64,000 bases of DNA from a bacterium (GCA_021848145.1 JAJZMX010000004.1:372001-436000), one strand, 5' to 3'; positions 25,845-34,010 are shown, counted from the stretch's first letter. The notes: generated from the letters alone by a model not told the origin. Made by a program: numbers and translations.

Positions 25845-26626
25845 TGAAGCCAGAAATACATGGAAGAATAATCCAGCTCTTATTATCTACTAAAGAAAGC
25901 TTTAGAAAATTTTTGGCAAGCGATCTTAAGAGTATAGCCGGAAAAGAGGCTCCCCCTGAGACCAATGCCGATAAACAACTAGCCATCTACCTCACGAACG
26001 AACTAGCAAAGATAGTGCCCGATAATACTATTATAGCTGAAGATGGTGAAACAATAATTGGCGCGAAAAGTAAATCAACCTGGGTAATAGATCCTATTGA
26101 TGGGACTATCCCATTTATGTACCACATACCGAGCTACATGGTTTCAATATATGAACTGAAGGACAATGCCGTTAAATCAGCATTTGTTTACAATCCTAAT
26201 AGTGGGGACATTTTTTATAGTGACGGTAATCAATCGTTTTGTAATGATATGTTGATGAAAGTATCAAATCATGATAGCTTGGTAGAAGCTCGTATAGCAT
26301 TGTCAGGTCATACAATCGAGACTCTCCCACATTTATATTCAACTCTTCGTGAAGCTGGTGCATACATCATACTGCAAGAAGGATTAGTATTTAGAAGCTC
26401 ACTAGTTGCATGCGGATATATCGACGCCACAATTCAAGTAGGTCTTAAGAAGTTTGAATCTGGGGCCATATACAGCCTAGTGACTAATGCGGGCGGGATG
26501 GTTCTAAGCAGTACGCAAGACGACATCCAATTCTTAGATACATCTCCCAATGTCGTAATATCAAATGCAACTCTTAATAGTAAGCTAGCATCAGTCCTTA
26601 GGAAGGTAGTTAAAGAAAACCCATGA
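25841..26626 (+). CDS. inositol monophosphatase-family phosphatase
   Basis: 261 aa. Metal sites: AEDGE (Glu), and WVIDPIDGTIPF with IPSYMVSI (motif DPIDGT, about residue 85). The third metal site, normally WDxAAG, reads KKFESGAIYSL here, with Glu in place of Asp, so activity is likely but altered. The family takes phosphate from inositol-1-P, PAP, fructose-bisphosphate or sugar-phosphoglycerates. Overlaps the glycosyltransferase by ATGA and the methyltransferase by ATGA. Confidence 0.82.
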   Translation: MMKPEIHGRIIQLLLSTKESFRKFLASDLKSIAGKEAPPETNADKQLAIYLTNELAKIVPDNTIIAEDGETIIGAKSKSTWVIDPIDGTIPFMYHIPSYMVSIYELKDNAVKSAFVYNPNSGDIFYSDGNQSFCNDMLMKVSNHDSLVEARIALSGHTIETLPHLYSTLREAGAYIILQEGLVFRSSLVACGYIDATIQVGLKKFESGAIYSLVTNAGGMVLSSTQDDIQFLDTSPNVVISNATLNSKLASVLRKVVKENP

Positions 26627-27474
26627 AGGCCAATTTAGACAGATCCCTCTCAGTTCAGGTATTTAACGAAGGACAGACATTGTGCCGAGAGTCATATATA
26701 GACTGTTCTAATTATCATTTTATGCGACCTATTTTGCGTAGAATTGAAGCAGTCCCATCATCATATTCGCACCGAAGCTTCTATGCCTCAGCTATCGAAG
26801 GAGCCCTATCAGACACTCGCCACGATGAGGCTAAGGTTACTATCAGTGGCACCGCAGACTACTCCTGGCTTCTTGTTGACTCACCATTAATTATGAGCCT
26901 AGGCAACGCCGGAATATTAGCTCATATTCAAATAGTTGATGCGTGTCCTACGCCTACATCGTTCAGCATGCTGGCTTCTAATGAATTAGACCAACATACA
27001 GTAAGAGATAGTACGCAGAATATAACTCAATTTTTGTCCAATGAGATAGAGAGTGACCTTATTGTAACGGATGCATTTTTGACTCAATTCTCTGATAAAA
27101 AAGACCGTTTATCTATTTTAGATCAATGGAGCCGATCGCTAAAGTTAGGAGGATACATCATAACGACAGCTCAAGTAGCAAGAGATCACAGCGTAGAAAA
27201 ACATAAGGCAGAAAATACATTTATAAATAATACAGCGGAGCTTTATTCGCAAAGTGAATATCCTGAAATTCTTCAGTTAGACAATGAAGAATTTACTGAA
27301 AGGATACGCTTGTACGCTAGTTCTAACGCTAGTCGTATCTATGAAAGTGAGGAGGAGATAATAAGTGAAGTTGTTGATGCAGGATTAAAAATAACTCATG
27401 TGGTACCAATGAGTATCTACTCCAAGAGTAGCGAAAAAATACTAAGCTATTGCGGGCTTGTTCTTACAAAATGA
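26623..27474 (+). CDS. class I SAM-dependent methyltransferase-like
   Basis: 283 aa. A Rossmann-like core is suggested by IQIVDACPTPT (acidic end of strand 2), LIVTDAFLTQF (strand 4) and SRSLKLGGYIITTAQVA (the LkpGG strand 5 of class I methyltransferases). The glycine-rich motif I is degenerate (YSWLLVDSPLIMSLG), so SAM binding should be tested. Last gene of the operon. Together with MetK in the same operon it supports methylation of the cluster product. Confidence 0.65.
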   Translation: MKANLDRSLSVQVFNEGQTLCRESYIDCSNYHFMRPILRRIEAVPSSYSHRSFYASAIEGALSDTRHDEAKVTISGTADYSWLLVDSPLIMSLGNAGILAHIQIVDACPTPTSFSMLASNELDQHTVRDSTQNITQFLSNEIESDLIVTDAFLTQFSDKKDRLSILDQWSRSLKLGGYIITTAQVARDHSVEKHKAENTFINNTAELYSQSEYPEILQLDNEEFTERIRLYASSNASRIYESEEEIISEVVDAGLKITHVVPMSIYSKSSEKILSYCGLVLTK

Positions 27475-27536
27475 TGCACTCTTTATCTCATTACGATTAA
27501 TTTGGCAATATTAGACTTGAATACGCAAAAAAATAT

Positions 27537-28859
27537 TTAGACCTTCACTATAACTGTCTCTCTACCGATACTTTTATAATAGAAGCCCAGTTTCCTCATA
27601 TCATTAACATCATATAGATTGCGCCCATCAAAAATAACAGGTTCCTGAAGCAGCTGCTTCATCCTGGTAAACTCAGGCCTACGAAATTCTGCCCATTCTG
27701 TTGCTATAATCAGCGCATTCGCTCCTTCAAGTGCTTCGTATGCGTCGTTTACAAAGTTTAGGGCTTTAAGTTTGCCGAGTTCTTTCTCTGCATTAACATT
27801 TGCGACTGGATCATAAGCCGTGATTAAGGCACCGTTCTTGATAAGACCCCGTATTATATCTAAAGAAGCTGCTTCACGAACATCATCAGTATCAGGCTTA
27901 AACGATAATCCCCACAATGCAATCTTTTTGCCGCTAACGTTCCCATAGTAGCTAATTACGTCACTAATTAGTTTTTTCTTTTGCATATCGTTAACTGATA
28001 TAACTGAATCCAATATCTTAAAGTTATACCCGTGCTCTTCAGACGTACTCTTAAAAGACCTTGCATCTTTTGGTAGACAACCTCCGCCGTAACCTATACC
28101 AGAAGATAGGTATCGATTTCCTATTCTTGCATCAGTCGCCATACCCAATCTAACCGAGTCAATATCGGCTCCAGTTAGCTCGCACAAATTAGCGATTTCA
28201 TTAATAAAAGATAACTTGGTTGCTAAAAACGTATTGGCAGCGTACTTTGTCATTTCTGCAGATTTTTCGCTCATATATATTACCGGGGTATCACGTCCTA
28301 AGAACGGCTCGTAGAGCTTAACGAGTAAGCTTCTGGCTTTCCTAGAATCTGTTCCGATGACTACACGATCTGGGAACATGAAGTCGGACACCGCAAACCC
28401 TTCCCTTAAGAATTCTGGGTTTGATATAACATCAAACTCTTGGTCAGTTGTACTAGCAATTCTTGATCTAATTTGTTCCGTCGTGCCAACAGGTGCAGTG
28501 CTTTTATTGATAATAACTGTATATTTTTTTAGAAGGGGCCCTAATTGTTCAGCCACTTGAAATATGTGAGATAAGTCCGTTGACTTATTATCCAAACTAG
28601 GGGTGGGAAGAGCTAAAAAGATAATAGAAGTGTCATATACTCCGTCTTCTATACTTTCGGTGAATTTTAATCTACCAATCTCTATATTTCGCTTAAAGAT
28701 CTCCTCCAGTTGCGGTTCGTAGATTGGTAGCATAGATCTCTGCATATTTTTAACCTTATTTTTATCGTTATCAATGCAGACCACATTATTTCCAACTTCA
28801 GCTAAGCAAGTACCGGTTACTAGTCCAACATAGCCAGTACCAATAATCGCTACTTTCAT
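27537..28859 (-). CDS. ugd: UDP-glucose/GDP-mannose 6-dehydrogenase
   Basis: 440 aa. N-terminal NAD site VAIIGTGYVGLVTG, NKSTAPVGTTEQIR, the catalytic-site sequence SSGIGYGGGCLPKDARSF containing the nucleophilic Cys (about residue 263), FKPDTDDVREAAS and a final GRNLYD. The enzyme oxidises UDP-glucose (or a related nucleotide-sugar) twice to the uronate for capsule or glycan synthesis. GGAGGTT precedes ATG. Converges with the methyltransferase operon. It may belong functionally to the glycosyltransferases at the left edge. Confidence 0.93.
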   Translation of the reverse strand: MKVAIIGTGYVGLVTGTCLAEVGNNVVCIDNDKNKVKNMQRSMLPIYEPQLEEIFKRNIEIGRLKFTESIEDGVYDTSIIFLALPTPSLDNKSTDLSHIFQVAEQLGPLLKKYTVIINKSTAPVGTTEQIRSRIASTTDQEFDVISNPEFLREGFAVSDFMFPDRVVIGTDSRKARSLLVKLYEPFLGRDTPVIYMSEKSAEMTKYAANTFLATKLSFINEIANLCELTGADIDSVRLGMATDARIGNRYLSSGIGYGGGCLPKDARSFKSTSEEHGYNFKILDSVISVNDMQKKKLISDVISYYGNVSGKKIALWGLSFKPDTDDVREAASLDIIRGLIKNGALITAYDPVANVNAEKELGKLKALNFVNDAYEALEGANALIIATEWAEFRRPEFTRMKQLLQEPVIFDGRNLYDVNDMRKLGFYYKSIGRETVIVKV

Positions 28860-29008
28860 CGTTCAACCTCCAAGTCGCCCTAACTAATAACATATTTAAC
28901 AATATGTAATAAAATTATATTAAATTTTATATGAAAACAGGGAGTAAGTAATTAATATTATGCTTCTTGTTTTATATAAAAAGTAGGTGTTTAACGCAGA
29001 ACATAATG

Positions 29009-29106
29009 GCCAGCCAAAGCTAACTACAGCATTAAAGTCCGTGAAGTCCAGGCGCATTGGATTCGAACAAATTACGAAAAGGTTCTAAACCGTACTGCTC
29101 AGCCAT
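29009..29106. repeat. 98-base diverged direct repeat, copy 1
   Basis: Aligns with 30133-30231 over its whole length at roughly three-quarters identity by eye. Shared blocks include CCAGCCA, CTAACTACAGCA, GATTCGAAC, TACGAAAAGGTTCT and TGCTCAGCCAT. Read on the minus strand, both copies open with ATGGCTGAGCA and encode a short peptide beginning MAE-x-Y-x2-EPFR-x2-FES. Confidence 0.7.
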
Positions 29107-29135
29107 TTTGGTAACATACAACCACAGTAACTTCT

Positions 29136-29170
29136 ATAGTTCGAGAATCGGACTATAGCCTCTGCCAAGC
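29136..29170 (+). other. tRNA 3'-end-like fragment
   Basis: AGTTCGAGAATC followed by GGACTATAGCCTCTGCCAAG. It resembles the fragment at 30110-30141 in sequence and spacing. No complete cloverleaf upstream. Likely a decayed tRNA end or a member of the same dispersed repeat. Confidence 0.3.
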
Positions 29171-29347
29171 TAAAATTGGCCTTTAGTTTATAGAAAACTA
29201 GATAATGTCATTAATTTTTAAGACGGGGCAGACGGGTAAATAGGATGAAGAAAAGGCCAGCAGAACTGAGTAAAAACAGTTTGCAATTACTTTTCATTAC
29301 GCCTATGCTAGGGGCAGATAATTTAACAATATAAAGGAATAATTCAA

Positions 29348-29911
29348 GTGGGCAAGCTCCGACATAATCAGACTGGCTTTACGGCAGTTGAGATATTATT
29401 AACTTTGATTTTCTTAGCGATAGTGGCCTTTATAGGTGTTTACGTAGCACATAACCACAATACCAGCAAGCCTACTGCTTCAACGACTAGCTCATCTACC
29501 AAGTCTAGTGGCACAACAACTTCAACTACACAGACACCGAAAACGCATACTGATCAGGAAGCAACTAGCTTTGTACAGACTACTTACAATAACTATCTTG
29601 CTGCCATTAATAATGCGGCCAAGAATAACACGCAGCCATTAGGTCTAGTAGGGTTGGCAGCCGTAAAAGATAACCTTACCAGTGATTTTTATAATAAGGC
29701 TGCTGCAAGCCATAACGGCGGTGATTTCAGTTGTGCAGCACAGTTTATGCCCAGCAAGTACGTAGTTAGCTCAGCTTCGAGTACGGGTACAGCTGCTAGC
29801 GTACCAGTAACTATTTGGAACAGTGCAGATGGTTCAACAACCACCACCGGCATGACTGTTAGCGTTGATTTAACTTCTCTCAAAATAACGTCAGTTAGCT
29901 GTCCTAACTAA
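29348..29911 (+). CDS. type IV prepilin-like protein
   Basis: 187 aa. Short charged leader ending in Gly, then FTAVEILLTLIFLAIVAFIG: the prepilin peptidase site (G|F with Glu at +5) followed by the hydrophobic pilin helix. Next is a Thr/Ser-rich linker (residues 38-65), then a globular domain with two Cys (DFSCAAQF and SVSCPN at the end) that could form a disulfide, as in pilin C-terminal loops. GTG start with AAGGAAT upstream. Exported to a type IV pilus or pseudopilus, which Saccharibacteria use for contact or DNA uptake (inference). Confidence 0.82.
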   Translation: MGKLRHNQTGFTAVEILLTLIFLAIVAFIGVYVAHNHNTSKPTASTTSSSTKSSGTTTSTTQTPKTHTDQEATSFVQTTYNNYLAAINNAAKNNTQPLGLVGLAAVKDNLTSDFYNKAAASHNGGDFSCAAQFMPSKYVVSSASSTGTAASVPVTIWNSADGSTTTTGMTVSVDLTSLKITSVSCPN

Positions 29912-30109
29912 CGGTCTGGCTTCAATTAAGCACTTGACAAGTGGGCTAGCTTTCCAGAGCGATGAACACCCCGCCTAGGTAGAGCCACAGCAGAGATTGT
30001 GCCAGATCTAAACTTAAAAACAATTTAATACCCAACGGTAATAATTACTAGCAACTAACCTAACAGAGCCTTCACTCTAACCATTGACTCAGAGTCAATA
30101 GCAAGGGTC

Positions 30110-30141
30110 AAAGTTCGAAAATCCGACCATAGTCCCAGCCA
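30110..30141 (+). other. tRNA 3'-end-like fragment
   Basis: AAGTTCGAAAATCCGACCAT then AGTCCCAGCCA: a TTCGAA T-loop core and a terminal CCA at the spacing of a tRNA 3' half. The matching 5' half was not found upstream, so this is not an intact tRNA. Confidence 0.3.
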
Positions 30142-30231
30142 GGACTAACTACAGCACTTAAATCCATAATGTCGAGGCTTATAAGATTCGAACGGAATAC
30201 GAAAAGGTTCTATGACGTAATGCTCAGCCAT
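30133..30231. repeat. diverged direct repeat, copy 2
   Basis: Partner of 29009-29106, 1.1 kb away and on the other side of the prepilin gene. The minus-strand peptide begins MAEHYVIEPFR and runs a few residues longer than in copy 1. Confidence 0.7.
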
Positions 30232-30262
30232 GTGTTACCCGACATAATTTTTGTATTCCAAA

Positions 30263-30271
30263 TGCTATAAT
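30263..30271 (+). promoter_or_regulatory. extended -10 promoter, leaderless
   Basis: TG-C-TATAAT, a full extended -10, ends nine bases before the ATG at 30281. No Shine-Dalgarno site is possible in that space. Confidence 0.55.
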
Positions 30272-30280
30272 AATTTTACG

Positions 30281-30532
30281 ATGAGCTTGAGCCAAGAAGA
30301 TCTTCAACATATTAAATCAATAGTTGAAAATGCCGTAGAACCCATATATGGGAAATTAGAGGCTCTAGAGAGTGACATTAAAGAAATCTATTTTATGATT
30401 GCCGACCTCCAACACTCCTCTATAACAGACAAAGACTTTAAGAAGCTATCACTAGAAAAGAAATTACTGACGTTGAACTCAGAATTGATAAACGCCGCTA
30501 AACAAGCTGGCATCACCCTGCCTAGATCATAA
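30281..30532 (+). CDS. small coiled-coil protein, unknown
   Basis: 83 aa from ATG 30281 (the longer reading from 30251 runs through the promoter and is rejected). Opens MSLSQEDLQHIKSIVENAVE and forms a predicted long helix with heptad spacing to about residue 40 (KLEALESDIKEIYFMIADL), then a second helix. Resembles short phage or plasmid coiled-coil proteins. No function recognised. Confidence 0.6.
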   Translation: MSLSQEDLQHIKSIVENAVEPIYGKLEALESDIKEIYFMIADLQHSSITDKDFKKLSLEKKLLTLNSELINAAKQAGITLPRS

Positions 30533-30611
30533 CCAGTTAATGGACAGTAAGTTAAGTCGTGAAGCATGACGACCAATTAGTTCGAAGCTCGTTAAGTATG
30601 GCCAGCCAGTA

Positions 30612-31001
30612 TTAAATAGTTTTAGAATTATTACTAAGCCACTTTGCAATTTCATCTATGTCTAAATGATCTGTAGCAACTTTTATTGTAAATTCTTCTA
30701 AATCCTTTGGTTTTGCGCTTATGATAATGTTATTTCTAGATAGAAAGATGCCGCAAACAGTGATAGCCGTACGCTTATTGCCATCACTAAATGGGTGGTC
30801 ACCTATAATATTTCTCAAATATACAGCGCCCCTTTCATAGACAGACGGGTACTGTTCTTCACCAAATACTACTTGTTTCGGGGAGTTGACGACCGACTTA
30901 AGTCTGCTTTCATCTCTTACGCCGTGACTTCCTCCAAAATCCTCAATTACTTGAAAATGAAGACGTAAAATCTCTTCTAAATTCAAATATTTGATCTTCA
31001 T
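30612..31001 (-). CDS. doc: Fic/Doc-family toxin (death on curing)
   Basis: 129 aa, the usual Doc size. Fic motif HPFSDGNKRTA (about residue 66), intact at the catalytic His, acidic Asp and the anion-binding GNKR. GVRDESRLKSVVNSP near residue 27 is typical of Doc. Doc phosphorylates elongation factor EF-Tu; other Fic proteins AMPylate. Overlaps the antitoxin gene by ATGA, forming a toxin-antitoxin operon. Confidence 0.92.
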   Translation of the reverse strand: MKIKYLNLEEILRLHFQVIEDFGGSHGVRDESRLKSVVNSPKQVVFGEEQYPSVYERGAVYLRNIIGDHPFSDGNKRTAITVCGIFLSRNNIIISAKPKDLEEFTIKVATDHLDIDEIAKWLSNNSKTI

Positions 31002-31216
31002 TTGTCTGCAAGATTCTTGAGAGTCTGACCGTACTTACTTACAAATGCGTCATACTCATCCATCAATTTTTCATGTTTGTCATTGACGCTAGTAAGTTCT
31101 ACTTTTAGATTAACTACATCGCCACGTCTTGCGCCGAGTCTCGCAAGATCCTTTTTAGATAAAGTAACTCCTTGACTAGAACCTATTTGTATAATTTTTT
31201 GCTGAGTTTCAATCAT
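30998..31216 (-). CDS. AbrB/MazE-like antitoxin
   Basis: 72 aa. N-terminal SpoVT/AbrB-type DNA-binding fold (KIIQIGSSQGVTLSKKDL, then ARRGDVVNLKVE) and a C-terminal helix that would wrap the toxin. Pairs with Doc. The start at 31216 lies only seven bases from a TATAAT, so the operon mRNA is probably leaderless. A 14-base palindrome over that -10 is the likely autoregulatory site. Confidence 0.85.
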   Translation of the reverse strand: MIETQQKIIQIGSSQGVTLSKKDLARLGARRGDVVNLKVELTSVNDKHEKLMDEYDAFVSKYGQTLKNLADK

Positions 31217-31220
31217 ACAT

Positions 31221-31251
31221 ATAATTATAATTATGTTATAATTTTTGTCAA
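31221..31251 (-). promoter_or_regulatory. promoter and operator of the toxin-antitoxin pair
   Basis: Minus strand: -35 TTGACA (31246-31251), 16-base spacer, -10 TATAAT (31224-31229), seven bases to ATG. The palindrome ATAATTATAATTAT (31221-31234) covers the -10, so antitoxin binding would block polymerase. Confidence 0.6.
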
Positions 31252-31264
31252 TGCTTTTTCCTTG

Positions 31265-31299
31265 CTAAAAGTGAGGTTCGAATCCCTTATACCCAGCCA
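31265..31299 (+). other. tRNA 3'-end-like fragment
   Basis: GTGAGGTTCGAATCCC, then TTATACCCAGCCA: the best T-loop match (GGTTCGAATCC) of the series, ending in CCA. No acceptor partner (CTGGGTAT-type) or anticodon arm lies upstream, where the antitoxin promoter sits. Probably a tRNA end left by integration or a truncated tRNA gene. Confidence 0.4.
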
Positions 31300-31383
31300 A
31301 GAGCATATGTTATGTAGTCTGTCCAGTAAGCATTCTTGTTAGAGTTTAAAGTGTAGGCATGCTTGAGCGTATACTGTTGGTAT

Positions 31384-31635
31384 ATGGAGCATTTTCTAAA
31401 ATATAAGTTACTCGGCACACCTCTATTAGTGTGGGGCTTGCAGTTGTTGTATGTTGCAGTAATGCTTGGGCTACTTGTAGTTATAGTTTTAGTAACCAAG
31501 CTAAATGTCAGGCCTTTAGGCACTAAGCTTATTATAGTTGTGCCTTATATTATCGTCATGATTGGCATTGATATTGCCTGGCGTATAGCGATTAAAAAAC
31601 ACCGGCCAGACTGGTTTACGAGCAATAGGTATTAA
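31384..31635 (+). CDS. small membrane protein, two helices
   Basis: 83 aa from ATG 31384. Two transmembrane segments (about residues 15-38 and 47-68) and a basic C-terminal tail (KKHRPDWF). Not recognised. TATACT (31370-31375) lies eight bases upstream, so it is another probable leaderless gene. Confidence 0.6.
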   Translation: MEHFLKYKLLGTPLLVWGLQLLYVAVMLGLLVVIVLVTKLNVRPLGTKLIIVVPYIIVMIGIDIAWRIAIKKHRPDWFTSNRY

Positions 31636-31657
31636 TGATATAACTTAAAATTAAACT

Positions 31658-32026
31658 ATGGCAGAACTTACTGTCGAAAACGATCAACTAGTTTTGAAAT
31701 TATCAACCATCGAAAAAGCCGAAGCAGCTCATGGCGATCTTCATGTTCCTATTTCGAAAGTACAAAAAGCTGAAATTATTAATAATGCCTTAGAGATGAC
31801 ACGTATTAAAACAGGTTTTAAGGTGGGCATGAGAGCACCAGGATATGCAAGCGTTGCAACTGTCCGACGTCAAGGCTGCAAAGTGTTTGTTGCAATACAT
31901 CACAACACACCTAAAGCAATTAGGATTACGCTTGCGGGCAATTCATACAATGAGTGGATAGTAGGCGTAAAAGAACCTGAGACCGTGCTAGCTAGCATTA
32001 AACTAAACGACCAAACTGAAACTTAG
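31658..32026 (+). CDS. PH-like small protein of actinobacterial type
   Basis: 122 aa, soluble. Begins MAELTVENDQLVLKLSTIEK followed by HGDLHVPISKVQKAEI, then GMRAPGYA, a basic strand and NTPKAIRITL with a final EPETVLASI. From memory this layout is close to a family of small actinobacterial proteins annotated as PH-domain-like, with unknown function. Homology should be tested. Possibly acquired from an actinobacterial host. Confidence 0.55.
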   Translation: MAELTVENDQLVLKLSTIEKAEAAHGDLHVPISKVQKAEIINNALEMTRIKTGFKVGMRAPGYASVATVRRQGCKVFVAIHHNTPKAIRITLAGNSYNEWIVGVKEPETVLASIKLNDQTET

Positions 32027-32311
32027 GCGATCAAGAGAGCCTTCAATCTCACGAATATCGCTGTATCAATACAAATAACTAAAAAACAAAAAACTTTGAT
32101 ATGCCTTATTAACTATGTTTTACAAACCTATTTAATTCTCGACTGTTAGAAATCGTGACATTCAATTAACAATATTGAATGTATAAAAGAGAGAGCCATA
32201 ATAGGAGCATTTGCAATTAAGTATTTTAAAAAATAACTAAGGGGAAAGTTTTAATACTAACCATTAGTTATAATCACCCAACTCTAATAAATTACGAGGA
32301 GCTTAAATATT

Positions 32312-33169
32312 GTGTTTACGTTTCTAAGCGTATTTTTTGCCCTAAGTGCAGCCGCATTATACGGTGTTTCTTCGGTACTTCAGCAATCTGCGGCGCAGAA
32401 AGAGAAAGAACTACCTATAGTAGGATTGAAGATAGTCCGCAGGCTTGTTCGCAGACCATTTTGGTTATTCGCCTTGTCACTTTCTGGTTTGTCTTTTATT
32501 GTTCAAGCAATTGCCTTGAAGTTTGGGCCGTTGGCGTTAGTACAGCCAATAGCAGCAACAGACTTACTCTTTGCCTTGCCCCTGTTAGCTTATCGGCACA
32601 GATACCACATAAATCTAAGAGAGTGGCTGGCGAGTGCGATGGTTGTGGGAGGAATAACTGGATTTCTTATTATATCCCCACCTTCTTCAGGCTTGGAACA
32701 ACCATCACTTGCCGCATGGACACTAGTTTTTGTATGTACGGGTATTACAGTAACAATAGCCACAATAAGATCATTTGGCTCTAGCGGCACTCAGAGGACT
32801 ATGCTTTTAGCCGGAGCGGGAAGTCTGCTTTTTGCAGTCGTTGATGCCTTAACTAAGGGTTTGGTGGATTTAACCAGTAAACAAGGAGTTGCTGCCCTAA
32901 CATCTTGGGAACCTTACGTTCTTCTGGTGGCAGGCATCTGTGGAATTGTTTTTGCTCAAGCAGCATATCGCTCAGGCTCACTAGTTACAAGCTTACCGAT
33001 CATAGATACTGTAGAACCGATAGCAGCTGTTTTTATAGGTGCAACTGTTTTTAATGAAAAACTAGGAGGGTCTTTACTGTTATGGTCAACTCAGATTATT
33101 TCGGCTTCGATTGCTGTTTTGGGAATAGTATTACTTTCTCGTGCACCTTACTTAAGCACAACTTCATAA
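32312..33169 (+). CDS. EamA/DMT-like integral membrane transporter
   Basis: 285 aa with nine or ten hydrophobic segments in two similar halves, basic loops facing the cytoplasm. QPIAATDLLFALPLL in half one and SLPIIDTVEPIAAVFIG in half two are the drug/metabolite-transporter repeat signature. GTG start with a clear GAGGAG Shine-Dalgarno site. Substrate unknown. Single gene, no operon partner. Confidence 0.75.
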   Translation: MFTFLSVFFALSAAALYGVSSVLQQSAAQKEKELPIVGLKIVRRLVRRPFWLFALSLSGLSFIVQAIALKFGPLALVQPIAATDLLFALPLLAYRHRYHINLREWLASAMVVGGITGFLIISPPSSGLEQPSLAAWTLVFVCTGITVTIATIRSFGSSGTQRTMLLAGAGSLLFAVVDALTKGLVDLTSKQGVAALTSWEPYVLLVAGICGIVFAQAAYRSGSLVTSLPIIDTVEPIAAVFIGATVFNEKLGGSLLLWSTQIISASIAVLGIVLLSRAPYLSTTS

Positions 33170-33425
33170 CATTATATGCATCTATAACCGTTCAATTTGT
33201 AAATATTATTTTGATTAGTAATGTACACAATATTTTAATTAACAAGCATAACTTTTATAGCACGGTATTATCTGAAAAATCACAAAATAAACTCAATAAT
33301 CGGAAAAAGATTAGCTAACAGTCTTTAAAGCTTAACATTTTATTAAATTAGAAAATTAAGGTTGTTATTGCTTTATTTAACTTATAAAAAATGGTTACAT
33401 AAGATTCTATAAACGGAATTATATT

Positions 33426-33908
33426 ATGAAACCATTTAGACTAAGGTCAAATAAAAAACGAATTTCTTATCTTGATGAGAATCCCCCAATGAACGTGTAT
33501 GCTCCGAGAACGTTCTCTGCGGCTTGTTTAGGTGAACTATGCCCGAATTTTAAGGGTGAAGCTTGTAAAAGCTCATTTTTTGAATGGATAGGAGCCAGTG
33601 CGACTGTAGTAGAAGGTCGAGATACTGATAAGCCACCACGTCAAGATGAAGCAATTTACGTAACCTATGGCCAAGTGTGCATATCGGGATTCCGTTTAAA
33701 TGGCATTCGCTATAGAATCCATGATTATGGCAAGCTACCATTTAATAATAATCAAACGGGATTGGTCGTGCATGGAGATTCTGTATATGGTGACGGTATT
33801 GACGTAGATTATATTAACCTCACAGTCAATAATGATGGCTCTACTTCTGAACAGCATATAAAAACATATGAAGGCTGGGGTCCGGGCGGCTTAAAGGAAT
33901 TACTGTAG
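33426..33908 (+). CDS. unknown 160-aa protein
   Basis: Not recognised. No membrane segment. Three Cys close together (AACLGELCPNFKGEACKS, about residues 38-55) may bind metal or form disulfides. A beta-rich middle and a Gly-rich end (GWGPGGLKELL). ATG 33426 is preceded by GGAA at a usable distance. Flanked by gene-poor AT-rich DNA. Confidence 0.5.
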   Translation: MKPFRLRSNKKRISYLDENPPMNVYAPRTFSAACLGELCPNFKGEACKSSFFEWIGASATVVEGRDTDKPPRQDEAIYVTYGQVCISGFRLNGIRYRIHDYGKLPFNNNQTGLVVHGDSVYGDGIDVDYINLTVNNDGSTSEQHIKTYEGWGPGGLKELL

Positions 33909-34010
33909 ATCTAAGCCATACTTATCATTCATGTTAATATATCTTCTATTTATAAATGACTGTAATAGTATTTTTACGGATTTTCCTAACTATTTGTAAA
34001 TTTACCTAGT

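Larger units (their letters stand above)
28860..29347. other. 488-base gene-poor zone with repeat copy 1
   Basis: No convincing gene. It holds the ugd leader (Shine-Dalgarno GGAGGTT near 28865), an AT-rich stretch, the first copy of a 98-base diverged repeat (29009-29106) and a tRNA-T-arm-like piece near 29136-29170 (AGTTCGAGAATC then GCCTCTGCCA). Confidence 0.6.
29912..30280. other. 369-base gene-poor zone with repeat copy 2
   Basis: Holds a second tRNA-end-like piece (30110-30141), the second copy of the 98-base repeat (30133-30231) and the extended -10 promoter of the following small gene. No ORF with coding character on either strand apart from the short peptide inside the repeat. Confidence 0.6.

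Noticed and set aside
18896-27474. Complete F420 biosynthesis operon
   Set aside because: Only a CofE-like gene is present; FbiC, CofC and CofD homologues are absent, and AroE, GT, HprK-like and IMPase do not belong to that pathway.
31265-31299. Complete tRNA gene
   Set aside because: Only a T-loop-like sequence and CCA end are visible. No acceptor partner, D arm or anticodon arm upstream.
28860-31300. CRISPR array in the repeat-rich zone
   Set aside because: Only two long diverged copies and irregular short pieces; no uniform repeat-spacer pattern and no cas genes.
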